The notes beneath the pieces are model-generated. The model saw only the letters and a list, made by a program, of their open reading frames with translations. It searched no databases and was not told the origin of the DNA. The translations under genes and the position numbers were made by a program. Positions 43,016 to 51,945 of a stretch of DNA of 64,000 bases are shown in pieces (position 1 is the first letter of the stretch; the number at the start of each line of letters is the position of its first letter). Source of the DNA: CAZFER01 sp964517495 (lineage in GTDB: Bacteria; Hinthialibacterota; Hinthialibacteria; Hinthialibacterales; Hinthialibacteraceae); contig CAZFER010000005.1 of the NCBI GenBank assembly GCA_964517495.1, forward strand, positions 1-64,000, in the 5' to 3' direction.

Positions 43016-44494
43016 ATGAACGCTGTTCGGTCAACTGAATATTTAGTCAGTCTCTTAAAAGAATTGATTAAACTTGACCGGGAAACCGAATGGGTGGAGT
43101 TCAAACATAACAATGCTGATCCTCATGGAATTGGCGAATACATTTCTGCTCTTTCCAATTCAGCTGCTTTATGTGGAAAAGTGAATGCTTATATCATTTG
43201 GGGAATCAATGATGCTACTCACGATATAATCGGCACTAATTTTAATCCCCCAAAAGCCAAGGTTGGCAATGAAGAGTTAGAAAATTGGTTGCTGAGACTT
43301 TTGACTCCAAAGATATCTTTTGAGTTTTATGTCATCGATGTAGAGGGGAAGAATATTGTTTTATTGGAAATCGAAAGAGCATTTCGGCATCCTGTGCGGT
43401 TTGAAAATCAAGAATTCATTCGAGTTGGTTCCTACAATAAGAAGTTAAAAGATTTACCAGAAAAAGAACGCAAACTTTGGAGAATTTTTGACCAGACTCC
43501 CTTTGAAATGCAAATCGCCGAAGAAAACCTATCCGCTGATGATGTTTTAACATTACTCGATTACCCCGCTTATTTTCACCTGCTTAAAATTCCATTACCT
43601 GATACCAAAAAACTAATTCTGGAGTATCTGGAGAAAGATGATTTAATTCAATTATCTGATAATAGAAAATGGTGCATCACAAATCTTGGAGGAATTTTAT
43701 TTGCCAGGGAACTGGATAAATTTCAGCGTTTGAATCGAAAATCAGTTCGGTTGATTCTCTATAAAGGCAACAACCGGGTGAAAACAATTCGCGAGCAAAT
43801 AGGAAATAAAGGATATGCAGTAGGATTTGAGGGCTTGATCGAGTTTATCAACACCATGCTCCCTTTAATTGAAATCATCGGTAAGGCTCTTCGAGAAAAT
43901 GTCCACATGTATCCTGAATTGGCAATTCGAGAAGTGGTAGCCAATGCAATCATTCATCAAGATTTTTTCATTACGGGTGCTGGTCCTTTAGTCGAAATCT
44001 TTGATGAAAGGATGGAAATTACGAATCCCGGTGTACCGCTTGTTGACACACAACGATTTTTGGATAGTCCACCGCGATCTCGCAATGAAGCGCTTGCTTC
44101 ATTAATGAGAAGGATTGGAGTATGTGAAGAACGTGGAAGTGGGATTGATAAAGTTGTGTTTGAGACAGAGGTATACCAATTACCCGCTCCTGTTTTTGAA
44201 ACCGTAGAAAATAACACTCGAGTTATTTTGTTTGCGCACAAACCGTTTAATCGCATGGCTAAAGCTGAGAAAATTTGGGCTTGTTATCTTCATTCGTGTT
44301 TGAAATATGTAACCAGGGATTTCATGACCAATTCATCATTGAGAGATCGATTTGGAATTACGTCACAAAATATTGCAGTTGCATCCCGGATCATAAAAGA
44401 TACGCAGAATAAGGGATTGATTCAATTATATGACCCTGATGCAACAAGGAAAAACGCTAAATATATTCCATTTTGGGCAGGATCAAGTAACTAG
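43016..44494 (+). CDS. AlbA_2 / RecG-like DNA-binding regulator
   Basis: The protein is 492 aa. Residues 15-150 form an AlbA_2 (Schlafen-type) domain: TEWVEFKHNNADPHGIGEYI, AYIIWGINDATHDIIGTNF, HPVRFENQEFIRVGSYNK. Residues 280-390 form a HATPase_c_4 (RecG C-terminal-like) domain with LAIREVVANAIIHQDF, NPGVPLVDTQRF and ERGSGIDKVVFE. The C-terminal 80 residues probably contain a winged helix (LRDRFGITSQNIAVASRIIK). Such proteins are putative transcriptional regulators or defence-associated factors. GAGGAA precedes the ATG, 45 nt after the aconitase stop. Its targets are unknown. Confidence 0.88.
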   Translation: MNAVRSTEYLVSLLKELIKLDRETEWVEFKHNNADPHGIGEYISALSNSAALCGKVNAYIIWGINDATHDIIGTNFNPPKAKVGNEELENWLLRLLTPKISFEFYVIDVEGKNIVLLEIERAFRHPVRFENQEFIRVGSYNKKLKDLPEKERKLWRIFDQTPFEMQIAEENLSADDVLTLLDYPAYFHLLKIPLPDTKKLILEYLEKDDLIQLSDNRKWCITNLGGILFARELDKFQRLNRKSVRLILYKGNNRVKTIREQIGNKGYAVGFEGLIEFINTMLPLIEIIGKALRENVHMYPELAIREVVANAIIHQDFFITGAGPLVEIFDERMEITNPGVPLVDTQRFLDSPPRSRNEALASLMRRIGVCEERGSGIDKVVFETEVYQLPAPVFETVENNTRVILFAHKPFNRMAKAEKIWACYLHSCLKYVTRDFMTNSSLRDRFGITSQNIAVASRIIKDTQNKGLIQLYDPDATRKNAKYIPFWAGSSN

Positions 44495-44540
44495 AAATAT
44501 ATTTGATGGATATGTGATAGAAAGAGATAAATAGGCGTTT

Positions 44541-45326
44541 TTATTCTCTTCCCATCAATGATTTTAGTTGATCTTTAATATTGCCTTGCATTATTGATGT
44601 ACCAACTTGGATGGCATCCACGCCGGCGTTTTCCAGTTTCAGCACTTCCTCACGGGTGAAGATGCCGCTTTGGCTGACTAATACACGGTCGTCTGGAACT
44701 AAGTGGCGGATGCGTAAGGTGTTTTCAATGTTGACGGTCATGGTTTCAAAGTCTCGATTGTTGATTCCGATGACTTCGGCACCCAATGAGACAAGAAATT
44801 CGATTTGTCTGGCGGTGTGGCCTTCCGCGAGGACATGCAATCCCAACTCACGTGCCTGGCGATACAGATCAGCATAGGTTTTCTCGTCTAACACCTGGGC
44901 CATCAGCAAGATGGCATCGGCGCCGATGGCGCAGCTTTCGTATAGTTGATAATTATCGATGGTGAAATCTTTGCGAAGCACAGGCAGCTGAGTCGCTTCT
45001 TTTGCCTGTTGGAGGTGCTCATCTGTTCCGGCAAAGTATTTTTGGTCAGTCAGCACGGAAATGGCGGATGCCCCGCAATCCTGATAGACCGCGGCGATTT
45101 CAGCGGCGTCGAAATCCGCTCGAATGGTACCTGCGGAGGGAGAGGCGGCTTTGATCTCTGCCAGCAACTTGACAGGTCCGTTGCCGCGATTCAATCCCTG
45201 ATGAAAATCCCGTGCTGGAGGGACATGTTCGAGCATTTCCTGCAATGAAGCGAGGGGGCGTTGTTGTTTTCGTTCATCCACTTCCTTGCGTTTATGTTCG
45301 ATAATTTCGGTAAGAATGCCTTTCAT
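44541..45326 (-). CDS. trpC: Indole-3-glycerol-phosphate synthase
   Basis: The protein is 261 aa. The N-terminal helix ILTEIIEHKRKEV, LLAEIKAASPSAGTI (catalytic Lys and Ser), AISVLTDQKYFAGTDEHLQ, PVLRKDFTIDNYQLYES, GINNRDFETMTVNI and LVSQSGIFTREEV cover all TrpC motifs. It closes the indole ring of tryptophan synthesis. No other trp gene is in the window. Its ATG overlaps the stop of the upstream membrane-protein gene by 4 nt, so the two are translationally coupled. Confidence 0.96.
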   Translation of the reverse strand: MKGILTEIIEHKRKEVDERKQQRPLASLQEMLEHVPPARDFHQGLNRGNGPVKLLAEIKAASPSAGTIRADFDAAEIAAVYQDCGASAISVLTDQKYFAGTDEHLQQAKEATQLPVLRKDFTIDNYQLYESCAIGADAILLMAQVLDEKTYADLYRQARELGLHVLAEGHTARQIEFLVSLGAEVIGINNRDFETMTVNIENTLRIRHLVPDDRVLVSQSGIFTREEVLKLENAGVDAIQVGTSIMQGNIKDQLKSLMGRE

Positions 45327-47620
45327 TGATTCTCCACGAGTAAATGGTTTGATACTTTAAACAAGCCGTAAACGATGTTCCCGGTTTGAGGGCCGATGAT
45401 GGGTTCAAGATGTTGGCGTATGACTCCCTGTTGAATTGCACGTGCATGGCGAGTCAAATCGGTATGGCCTGGAGCAATAGCTGAATAAGAAACGTATTGA
45501 ATCCCGTTTTTCTTAATAATCTGCTTGGCTTCCTCCCAATTTTGGGTGGTATAAAAGTCGATCATTTCCTGTTTTCGGCGATGAACTTCCGCGCGGATAT
45601 ATTTTTGTTTTGGATCGTCGGTTTGTTCCACACGTCCTCGCCAAAGTCCTTCATGGTTAACCCAGCCAACCAGGGTTGGGCGTCCAGTAAAAGCTGATAC
45701 GGCGTTTTCCAGGGAGTATGCTCCACCAGGAATTTCGGCGATTAAATCAGTGGGTTCGGTGTTTTTGCGGACATAATCAATAACTTCGTACTGCATGGGG
45801 AAATGAGCTTTCATAAAGGCCAGGCCATCGAGGGTTATAAATCGGTTTTGGGTTGGTAAAGAGAATAAGGTGAAAAAGGTGAACAATGGCGCAGAAAGTG
45901 AAACAACAAATACAGCAATGAGCGGAACAAGAAGAAAGACGCGGTGGGTTTGCTCTTTAATCTGTTTGAGGCCGTTGACGGCAAGATAGGGAAGCCCTAT
46001 TCCAAATAAAAGCCAGGCGGTGAAATGGAATTTGAAAAGAGTGTTCATGCGTTTACTGGCATAGGTATCCTGCAGATAAATATATTCACAACCCGCAATG
46101 GCTGACCAGGCTAAAGCACAGGCGATTCCAGCAAAAATCATGTTGATACTGCGGGGAGTACTGTCGCCTTCAAGGCTTTTCATCAAAACCATAAACCAGA
46201 ACAGTAAAGCGAGCAAAGGCGCCAAAGCATACGTCACGTTGCCTGAAATCCCCCATAAAACCATGAATACAATTCCAAATAAGGCGGACCCAAAACCGAT
46301 GACTTCGCTTTTCCATCTCTTCAACAAATCCATCACAAAAACATTAATCACCACTAAACTGCCGATTAATGGAGCGCCAAAAACCAGTATGAATTCCCAC
46401 AAATTGGTGTGGAGTCCGCTCCATTGAAGAATATCCTTTTGAATAGGCGATTCAAAATTAAACCAAAAAGGAGCGGCTAGCAGATAGCCGATAATCGGGA
46501 TGACCAGAATGGAAAATTTCAACACCAATTGAGTTATATTGATGGATTCTTTTTTTGTGGTGATAATAATTCCGGTTAACATCAGTGCGCCAAAAAATAT
46601 GCCTGTAGAAGGAACATCGAATATATTGGTTGGAATCAAAAAAGCAAATGATAGCGCCAATGTTGCCAGTAAAGGCCATTCATAGCGTAACAGGTGGCCA
46701 AACGAGAGGCGAATAAAGGCATGATACAATGCATAACAAAGCGCTAGAAACAACAGGAAAAAAGGGATATTGGAATAGTGGGGATGCAAATCACCCCATA
46801 CGATAGAGAAAAAGGGATATTCGTTTATGGTTTCCTGACCTTGATCGTGAATAACCCGGCTGGTATTCCACAAATAACTATACCGAAGTTCATAGAGGGT
46901 TTTGGGGTATTGCTCCATACTAAACAAGGTGGTGAACGAAGCCAGGTTGCCTATAAAGAGCGTACAAACAACAGTGAGGACAGTCCATCGGCATCGGCCA
47001 AACAAAGTGCGCCCCAATACAAATGCCACGGCGGCGGCCATGGCCGCTATCGTGGCAATGGATAAGTTGTAAGCATATTCGGTGTAGATTCCAGACAATT
47101 TAATCGGAAGAGAATGTAGCAGATACCCACCGTAGTGATAATTGATGTCAAATCCATGCAGCCAGGGATCGGGAGGTGGGATAACTTTGGTGACTGCCAA
47201 AGCATTGAGGATCATGGCGTCCATCGGTTTTTCAGTGGAATCGATGTTCGGATCTTCACGCCGGGCAAAGACGATCAGCAGAAAAACGAGTATGGTGATT
47301 ATTTCACCATTTACCGCGGTTCGCCAACACTGCAGGAACTTGCGGTTTAACCAGGTGGGATTAAGGACCATGAAGAATGCGGAAAGGGCAAAGAGTAGGA
47401 TGGCGATGGTTAATATCCCAAGAATGCTGAAGGGTAATTTTATGAAATAGGCTGCCATCCAACTAATTGCTCCAAGCAGCAGCCACCCTAAAGGACGAGC
47501 AAGTAAGATACCTCCCTCAGGCATACGCCGAAATACTTTCATGGATATGGGCAGTACAATGATTCCAAAACAGGTGAGAATCATATACCAGGTTAACGCA
47601 AGAATCAGATCGTTTATCAT
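45323..47620 (-). CDS. DUF2298 (chlor_Arch_YYY) multi-pass membrane protein
   Basis: The protein is 765 aa with at least 14 hydrophobic segments. Lumenal motifs are DPWLHGFDINYHYGGYLLHS, WGDLHPHYSNIPFFLLF and AGCEYIYLQDTYASKRMNTL, then FHFTAWLL. The soluble end has TLVGWVNHEGLWRGR. These are the signatures of DUF2298 proteins, a GT-C-like family of unknown function in archaea, Chloroflexi and others. The conserved Asp/His residues in the loops would suit a polyprenyl-linked glycosyltransferase. The stop overlaps the trpC start by 4 nt, with no obvious functional link to tryptophan. Confidence 0.88.
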   Translation of the reverse strand: MINDLILALTWYMILTCFGIIVLPISMKVFRRMPEGGILLARPLGWLLLGAISWMAAYFIKLPFSILGILTIAILLFALSAFFMVLNPTWLNRKFLQCWRTAVNGEIITILVFLLIVFARREDPNIDSTEKPMDAMILNALAVTKVIPPPDPWLHGFDINYHYGGYLLHSLPIKLSGIYTEYAYNLSIATIAAMAAAVAFVLGRTLFGRCRWTVLTVVCTLFIGNLASFTTLFSMEQYPKTLYELRYSYLWNTSRVIHDQGQETINEYPFFSIVWGDLHPHYSNIPFFLLFLALCYALYHAFIRLSFGHLLRYEWPLLATLALSFAFLIPTNIFDVPSTGIFFGALMLTGIIITTKKESINITQLVLKFSILVIPIIGYLLAAPFWFNFESPIQKDILQWSGLHTNLWEFILVFGAPLIGSLVVINVFVMDLLKRWKSEVIGFGSALFGIVFMVLWGISGNVTYALAPLLALLFWFMVLMKSLEGDSTPRSINMIFAGIACALAWSAIAGCEYIYLQDTYASKRMNTLFKFHFTAWLLFGIGLPYLAVNGLKQIKEQTHRVFLLVPLIAVFVVSLSAPLFTFFTLFSLPTQNRFITLDGLAFMKAHFPMQYEVIDYVRKNTEPTDLIAEIPGGAYSLENAVSAFTGRPTLVGWVNHEGLWRGRVEQTDDPKQKYIRAEVHRRKQEMIDFYTTQNWEEAKQIIKKNGIQYVSYSAIAPGHTDLTRHARAIQQGVIRQHLEPIIGPQTGNIVYGLFKVSNHLLVENQ

Positions 47621-47769
47621 GTCGGTTATTCGTCCGTTCGCGTGTATTAAAGAATAATGGAGTCTAAATTATACCCTTCCGTTACCGCATAGGATGCATA
47701 AAACTGTAGAAATGGTAGACGGTTCTTTTTAAAATCAAAGGATTGTAACCGATTCGATAGGGAGATGAA

Positions 47770-49464
47770 ATGATGAAGAATAGTATTCGATTCACCTTAT
47801 GGTGTGTAATTATTCTTTCAGTCACGTCAACATATACTCACGCCGATTTAATGCCTGTGTATGCGGAAAATGGCATGGTTGCCGGTCCAGAAAAAAATGC
47901 CGTACAAGCAGGCGTTGAAGTGTTAAAACAGGGAGGCAATGCCTTTGATGCTGCTGCGGCTGTGGGATTTGCTCTGGCGGTGACATGTCCCGCCGCAGGT
48001 AATTTAGGCGGTGGAGGTTTCCTGGTGGCGCTAACCGAGGATAAACAGAAAATTGCCTTGAATTTTCGTGAAACCGCGCCGCTGGCGGCAACTCGGGATA
48101 TGTATTTATCAGCCACTGGTGCTATTGTGCCGGGCTTGAGTACCAAATCACTGCTGGCTGTTGGAGTGCCGGGTACAGTTCATGGTTTGCTGCGTGTGCA
48201 ACATGATTACGGAAAACTCTCGCGGCAAGCCATCATGGCTCCTTCGATTCAGTTGGCGGAGCGGGGATTTGAAGTTAATTATCCTTTGGCACGTTCTCTT
48301 GCTGATTCGGATACTAAAAAACATCTGATGCGGTTTGATTCGACCAAGGAAGTTTTTTATAAAGATAGTCACGTACCTGCATTAGGGAGTATTTTTCAAC
48401 AACCGGATTTAGCGGATACGTTGCAGCGAATTTCATGGTATGGGAAGGATGATTTTTATCAGGGGGAAACCGCGGATTTATTGGTTAAGTATATGGAAAA
48501 ACATGGTGGGATTATTACCCATGAGGATCTGGAAAATTATACCTCCATTTATGTGGAGCCATTTACATTCGCGTATAAAGACTACGAATGGATCACTCAT
48601 CCATTACCCAGTTCGGGTGGGATTACCCTCCGGCAAATTTTACACTTTATTGAGCCGCTGCGGCTGAAATCCATGCAGTATCATTCCGCGGCATATATTC
48701 ATACGCTGGTTGAGGCGGAGCGTTTGGCATTTGCTGATCGTAATCATCATTTGGGGGATAAGGATTTCGTCGATGTGCCTGTCGAATGGTTAACCTCGGA
48801 TGATTATTTGAACAAACGGCGTGAACAAATGCCTTTTATGAAAGCGGGTGATAGTACAGGCGTTTCAGCAGGCCAGCGTGAATCGGAGCGAACCACCCAT
48901 TTTTGTGTGGTGGATAAACACCACAATGTGGTGGCGATTACCTATACTTTGAATGGTGCCTATGGCATGGGAGCCGTTGTCGATGGTGCAGGCTTTTTGC
49001 TTAATAATGAAATGGATGATTTCAGTGCCAAACCGGGTTCAGCTAATCTCTATGGCTTGGTTCAAGGTGAAGCGAATGCTATTCAACCGGGTAAACGCAT
49101 GTTGTCTTCCATGACACCAACCATCGTGACCAAAGAGGGTGAATTTAAATGTACGTTTGGTACCCCTGGGGGGCCAATGATTATCACCACCAATTTACAG
49201 ATTTTTCTCAATCAGGTTGAGTTTGGCATGAATATTCGCGAAGCCATCGATGCGCGGCGTTTTCATCATCAATGGCTTCCCGATGAGATCAAATGTGAAC
49301 AGTATGCATTCTCGCCTGAAACGATTCAGAAACTCGAGGAAATGGGATACACCTTAAACGAGGTGAATCAGATTGGGTTTGCCAATGGCATCGAATTGTT
49401 GGATAACGGTCTCTTGGCTGGTTATTCGGATAGTCGCGGAGATGGTTTGGTAGTGGGATTATAA
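47770..49464 (+). CDS. ggt: Gamma-glutamyltransferase (secreted)
   Basis: The protein is 564 aa with a signal peptide (IRFTLWCVIILSVTSTYTHA). GGNAFDAAAAVGFALAVTCP and GNLGGGGFLVAL start the large subunit. The maturation site is Thr375 in ERTTHFCVVDKHHNVVAITY, which becomes the catalytic N-terminus of the small subunit. MLSSMTPTIVTKEGE with FGTPGGPMIITT is the lid/oxyanion region. It cleaves glutathione or transfers gamma-glutamyl groups in the periplasm. GGGAGATGA precedes the ATG pair 47770/47773; either could be the start. Confidence 0.95.
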   Translation: MMKNSIRFTLWCVIILSVTSTYTHADLMPVYAENGMVAGPEKNAVQAGVEVLKQGGNAFDAAAAVGFALAVTCPAAGNLGGGGFLVALTEDKQKIALNFRETAPLAATRDMYLSATGAIVPGLSTKSLLAVGVPGTVHGLLRVQHDYGKLSRQAIMAPSIQLAERGFEVNYPLARSLADSDTKKHLMRFDSTKEVFYKDSHVPALGSIFQQPDLADTLQRISWYGKDDFYQGETADLLVKYMEKHGGIITHEDLENYTSIYVEPFTFAYKDYEWITHPLPSSGGITLRQILHFIEPLRLKSMQYHSAAYIHTLVEAERLAFADRNHHLGDKDFVDVPVEWLTSDDYLNKRREQMPFMKAGDSTGVSAGQRESERTTHFCVVDKHHNVVAITYTLNGAYGMGAVVDGAGFLLNNEMDDFSAKPGSANLYGLVQGEANAIQPGKRMLSSMTPTIVTKEGEFKCTFGTPGGPMIITTNLQIFLNQVEFGMNIREAIDARRFHHQWLPDEIKCEQYAFSPETIQKLEEMGYTLNEVNQIGFANGIELLDNGLLAGYSDSRGDGLVVGL

Positions 49465-49542
49465 CGGGCTATAATTATTTCCGATAATATGTCAGCCGCA
49501 TGTTGTTGAAATGATTTGATATTAAAAATGGCTACCTCTATT

Positions 49543-49643
49543 TCTCCCCCAATGAAATGGGGGAGGTTGGGAGGGGGTTAAAGGATTTTGCTCTATGTTT
49601 TCTTATCAACCCTCCCCTAGTCCCTCCCAGTCTTGGCAGGGGA
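49543..49643. repeat. Imperfect inverted repeat of C/G-rich arms
   Basis: The left arm at 49543-49579 includes CCCCCAATGAAATGGGGG and GGTTGGGAGGGGGTT. The right arm at 49608-49643 includes AACCCTCCCCTAGTCCCTCC and GGCAGGGGAA. The two arms are imperfect reverse complements, and the left arm also folds on itself. This resembles a dispersed palindromic element. It sits between ggt and the ATPase gene. Confidence 0.6.
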
Positions 49644-49707
49644 ATGGTACTTTATACGGCTGATTCCTTACAATTTTTGTTTATTCGGTTAAAAAACAAT
49701 AGAAATC

Positions 49708-50916
49708 ATGGCCGATAAAAATAGCCTCTTTCCCAAAGATTACAGTCCATTTACCCCCGGTGTTTCTGTACCGGCAGAACTCTTTATCGGGCGTATTGGA
49801 GAGATTAAACGTCTTGGGGATAAAGTAGGGGCTGCACGTGAAGGAAAATTACAAGTTGGTTTTCTTACGGGAGAGAGAGGTATTGGGAAGAGTTCGCTGG
49901 CCTCTTATGTGAAATATTTGGCCGATCAACAATATCAGGTATTGGGAATACATACTTATTTAGGTGGAGTTTCATCGCTTGCCGAGATGGTAAGGCGTAT
50001 ATTCGACCGTATTTTGAAAGAGAGTGTTGACAAAAGTTGGTTTGGCAAGATTAAACAGTTGTTTGGGAGCCATATCGAGGAAGTTGATTTATTTGGCCTT
50101 ACATTAAAATTCCAAACCTCGGAAAAAGAATTGGAACATTTAACCCATGATTTTGCTCCCGCGCTTAGGCGGATTACTGATCAACTTGAACATGATAAAA
50201 AGGGATTGTTTCTTATACTGGATGACATTAATGGACTTTCCACCTCCAAAGTTTTTGCCGATTGGCTTAAAAGTTTGATTGATGAAATTGCTACCTCATC
50301 ATCTCCACTACCCCTTTTTTTGTTGTTGGTTGGTTTGGATGAACGCCGGCATGCGTTGATTGATCAACAACCTCCTTTATCACGCGTGTTCGATCTTGTT
50401 ACTATAGAAGCTTGGTCTGAAGAAGAAACCCAGACATTTTATACGGATACATTTCAAAAAGTGGGTGTTCAATTAGACCATGAGGCTCTTCAGATGATGT
50501 CAAGTTTTGCGGGTGGTCTACCTGTTTTAGCGCATGAGATCGGTGATGCTGTGTTTAAAGTTGATGAAGACAAATTCATCAATCAAAGCGACGCGTTTCA
50601 AGGTATTACCAATGCGGCTGAGATTGTGGGACGCAAGCACCTTGAACCCAAGGTATTTCAGGCGATAAAAAGTAAACGGTATCGGACGATATTAAGGAAA
50701 GCCGATTTGTTTAGCATTCATTTTCAACGCAGCCAGGTAAAGCAGTATCTGAATGAAGAGGAAAACAAGGTGTTTGATAATTTTCTTAAACGGATGATTG
50801 ATCTGGGGGTCATAATTCGCGAACCGGAGGGACGCGGGGCATACCGGTTCTCCAATTTACTTCACTGGGCGTATTTTATTCTGGAAGCGGAAGAGAATAA
50901 ACGAAAGAAAGATTAA
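49708..50916 (+). CDS. AAA/STAND-type ATPase with C-terminal winged helix
   Basis: The protein is 402 aa. The lead-in SLFPKDYSPFTPGVSVPAEL with FIGRIGEIKRL is typical of Orc1/Cdc6-like and STAND ATPases. Walker A is GERGIGKS at 55-62. Walker B is GLFLILDDINGL near 165. LLLVGLDERRHALI is the sensor strand and EAWSEEETQTFYTDTF the lid region. The end (KQYLNEEENKVFDNFLKRMI, then EPEGRGAYRFSNLLH) is a winged helix that may read DNA or protein. Function is unknown; such proteins act as signal-responsive switches. A metallophosphoesterase gene starts 22 nt later. Confidence 0.82.
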   Translation: MADKNSLFPKDYSPFTPGVSVPAELFIGRIGEIKRLGDKVGAAREGKLQVGFLTGERGIGKSSLASYVKYLADQQYQVLGIHTYLGGVSSLAEMVRRIFDRILKESVDKSWFGKIKQLFGSHIEEVDLFGLTLKFQTSEKELEHLTHDFAPALRRITDQLEHDKKGLFLILDDINGLSTSKVFADWLKSLIDEIATSSSPLPLFLLLVGLDERRHALIDQQPPLSRVFDLVTIEAWSEEETQTFYTDTFQKVGVQLDHEALQMMSSFAGGLPVLAHEIGDAVFKVDEDKFINQSDAFQGITNAAEIVGRKHLEPKVFQAIKSKRYRTILRKADLFSIHFQRSQVKQYLNEEENKVFDNFLKRMIDLGVIIREPEGRGAYRFSNLLHWAYFILEAEENKRKKD

Positions 50917-50938
50917 TACATTTAGAGGTTATAAATAG

Positions 50939-51826
50939 ATGTTAATACCTGCTACAGCAGCCACTTTACTGGGGCTTTCGGCCTATAGTTGGTTTGTTGA
51001 ACCACAACGGTATCGAATCAGGCATCATGCATTATGGATCAAAGGTTCAATACCCACACCGCTGAGGATTTTGCAGATCTCTGATTTCCATTTTTATCGC
51101 GGACAGCTGGGACGGAAGCGATTTTTAGCCCGTCTGGCTCAAATTGAGGCGGATTTGATATTCATTACCGGTGATTTGATTGATAACAATTCGGGGATTG
51201 ATCTTTGCCTGGAGGCTTTAAAACCGTTGAAGGCGAAACATGGTATTTACTGTGTATTGGGCAATCATGACTATGTACATGTTTGTTTTCGACATTTATT
51301 TCATCGCACAGGTACGCCGGTTGAACACTTGGGTTATACCTACAACGATACTGAAGGTTTGGTATCTGGTTTGATGGACATGGGGATTCATGTGTTGCGC
51401 AATGAACGGCGAAAGGTCTGCGTCGAGGGGGGAGAAATTACCATTGTGGGAATTGATGATCCTTACTTAAAAAGGGATGATATTCCTGCGGCATTTAAGG
51501 ATTTTGATCAACAAAATCCCTGTTTTGTGTTGATTCATGCACCGGACCGGTATCAGCAATTAATGGAAGTGGGGGCGGATATGGTGTTTTCCGGTCATAC
51601 TCATGGAGGACAGGTTTGTATCCCTTTTTGGGGGCCATTGATAACCCGCTCTCGTGCACCGCGCCAATATAGTTACGGCTTAACTCGTGTGAATGGAACG
51701 ATTTTCCATACCACTCGCGGGATCGGTTCCAGCCGGTTAACGCGTCCACGCTTTTTTTGCCCACCAGAAGTGAATCTATTTGAAATCTCGTTTATACCCA
51801 ATCAGGCAGGGGCATCCATCTCTTGA
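50939..51826 (+). CDS. Calcineurin-like metallophosphoesterase (YaeI type)
   Basis: The protein is 295 aa. Metal-binding motifs are LQISDFHF, ITGDLIDN, GNHDYVH, LIHAPDRYQQ and FSGHTHGGQVCIPFWGP. All ligands are in order. The short hydrophobic N-terminus (LIPATAATLLGLSAYSWFVE) suggests membrane association. The YaeI/LpxG-like group includes phosphodiesterases and UDP-diacylglucosamine hydrolases of lipid A synthesis. It is 22 nt after the ATPase gene and is probably co-transcribed. Confidence 0.88.
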   Translation: MLIPATAATLLGLSAYSWFVEPQRYRIRHHALWIKGSIPTPLRILQISDFHFYRGQLGRKRFLARLAQIEADLIFITGDLIDNNSGIDLCLEALKPLKAKHGIYCVLGNHDYVHVCFRHLFHRTGTPVEHLGYTYNDTEGLVSGLMDMGIHVLRNERRKVCVEGGEITIVGIDDPYLKRDDIPAAFKDFDQQNPCFVLIHAPDRYQQLMEVGADMVFSGHTHGGQVCIPFWGPLITRSRAPRQYSYGLTRVNGTIFHTTRGIGSSRLTRPRFFCPPEVNLFEISFIPNQAGASIS

Positions 51827-51945
51827 GTTTCTGGAAAACGATTGTATGTTACGCTAACCGCTTCAGGTATTTAAACACAATTAGAGCATGTAGCGATCAT
51901 CACCTGCGATATCATCATTAATCTTTTTTATATGGGGATATTGGA

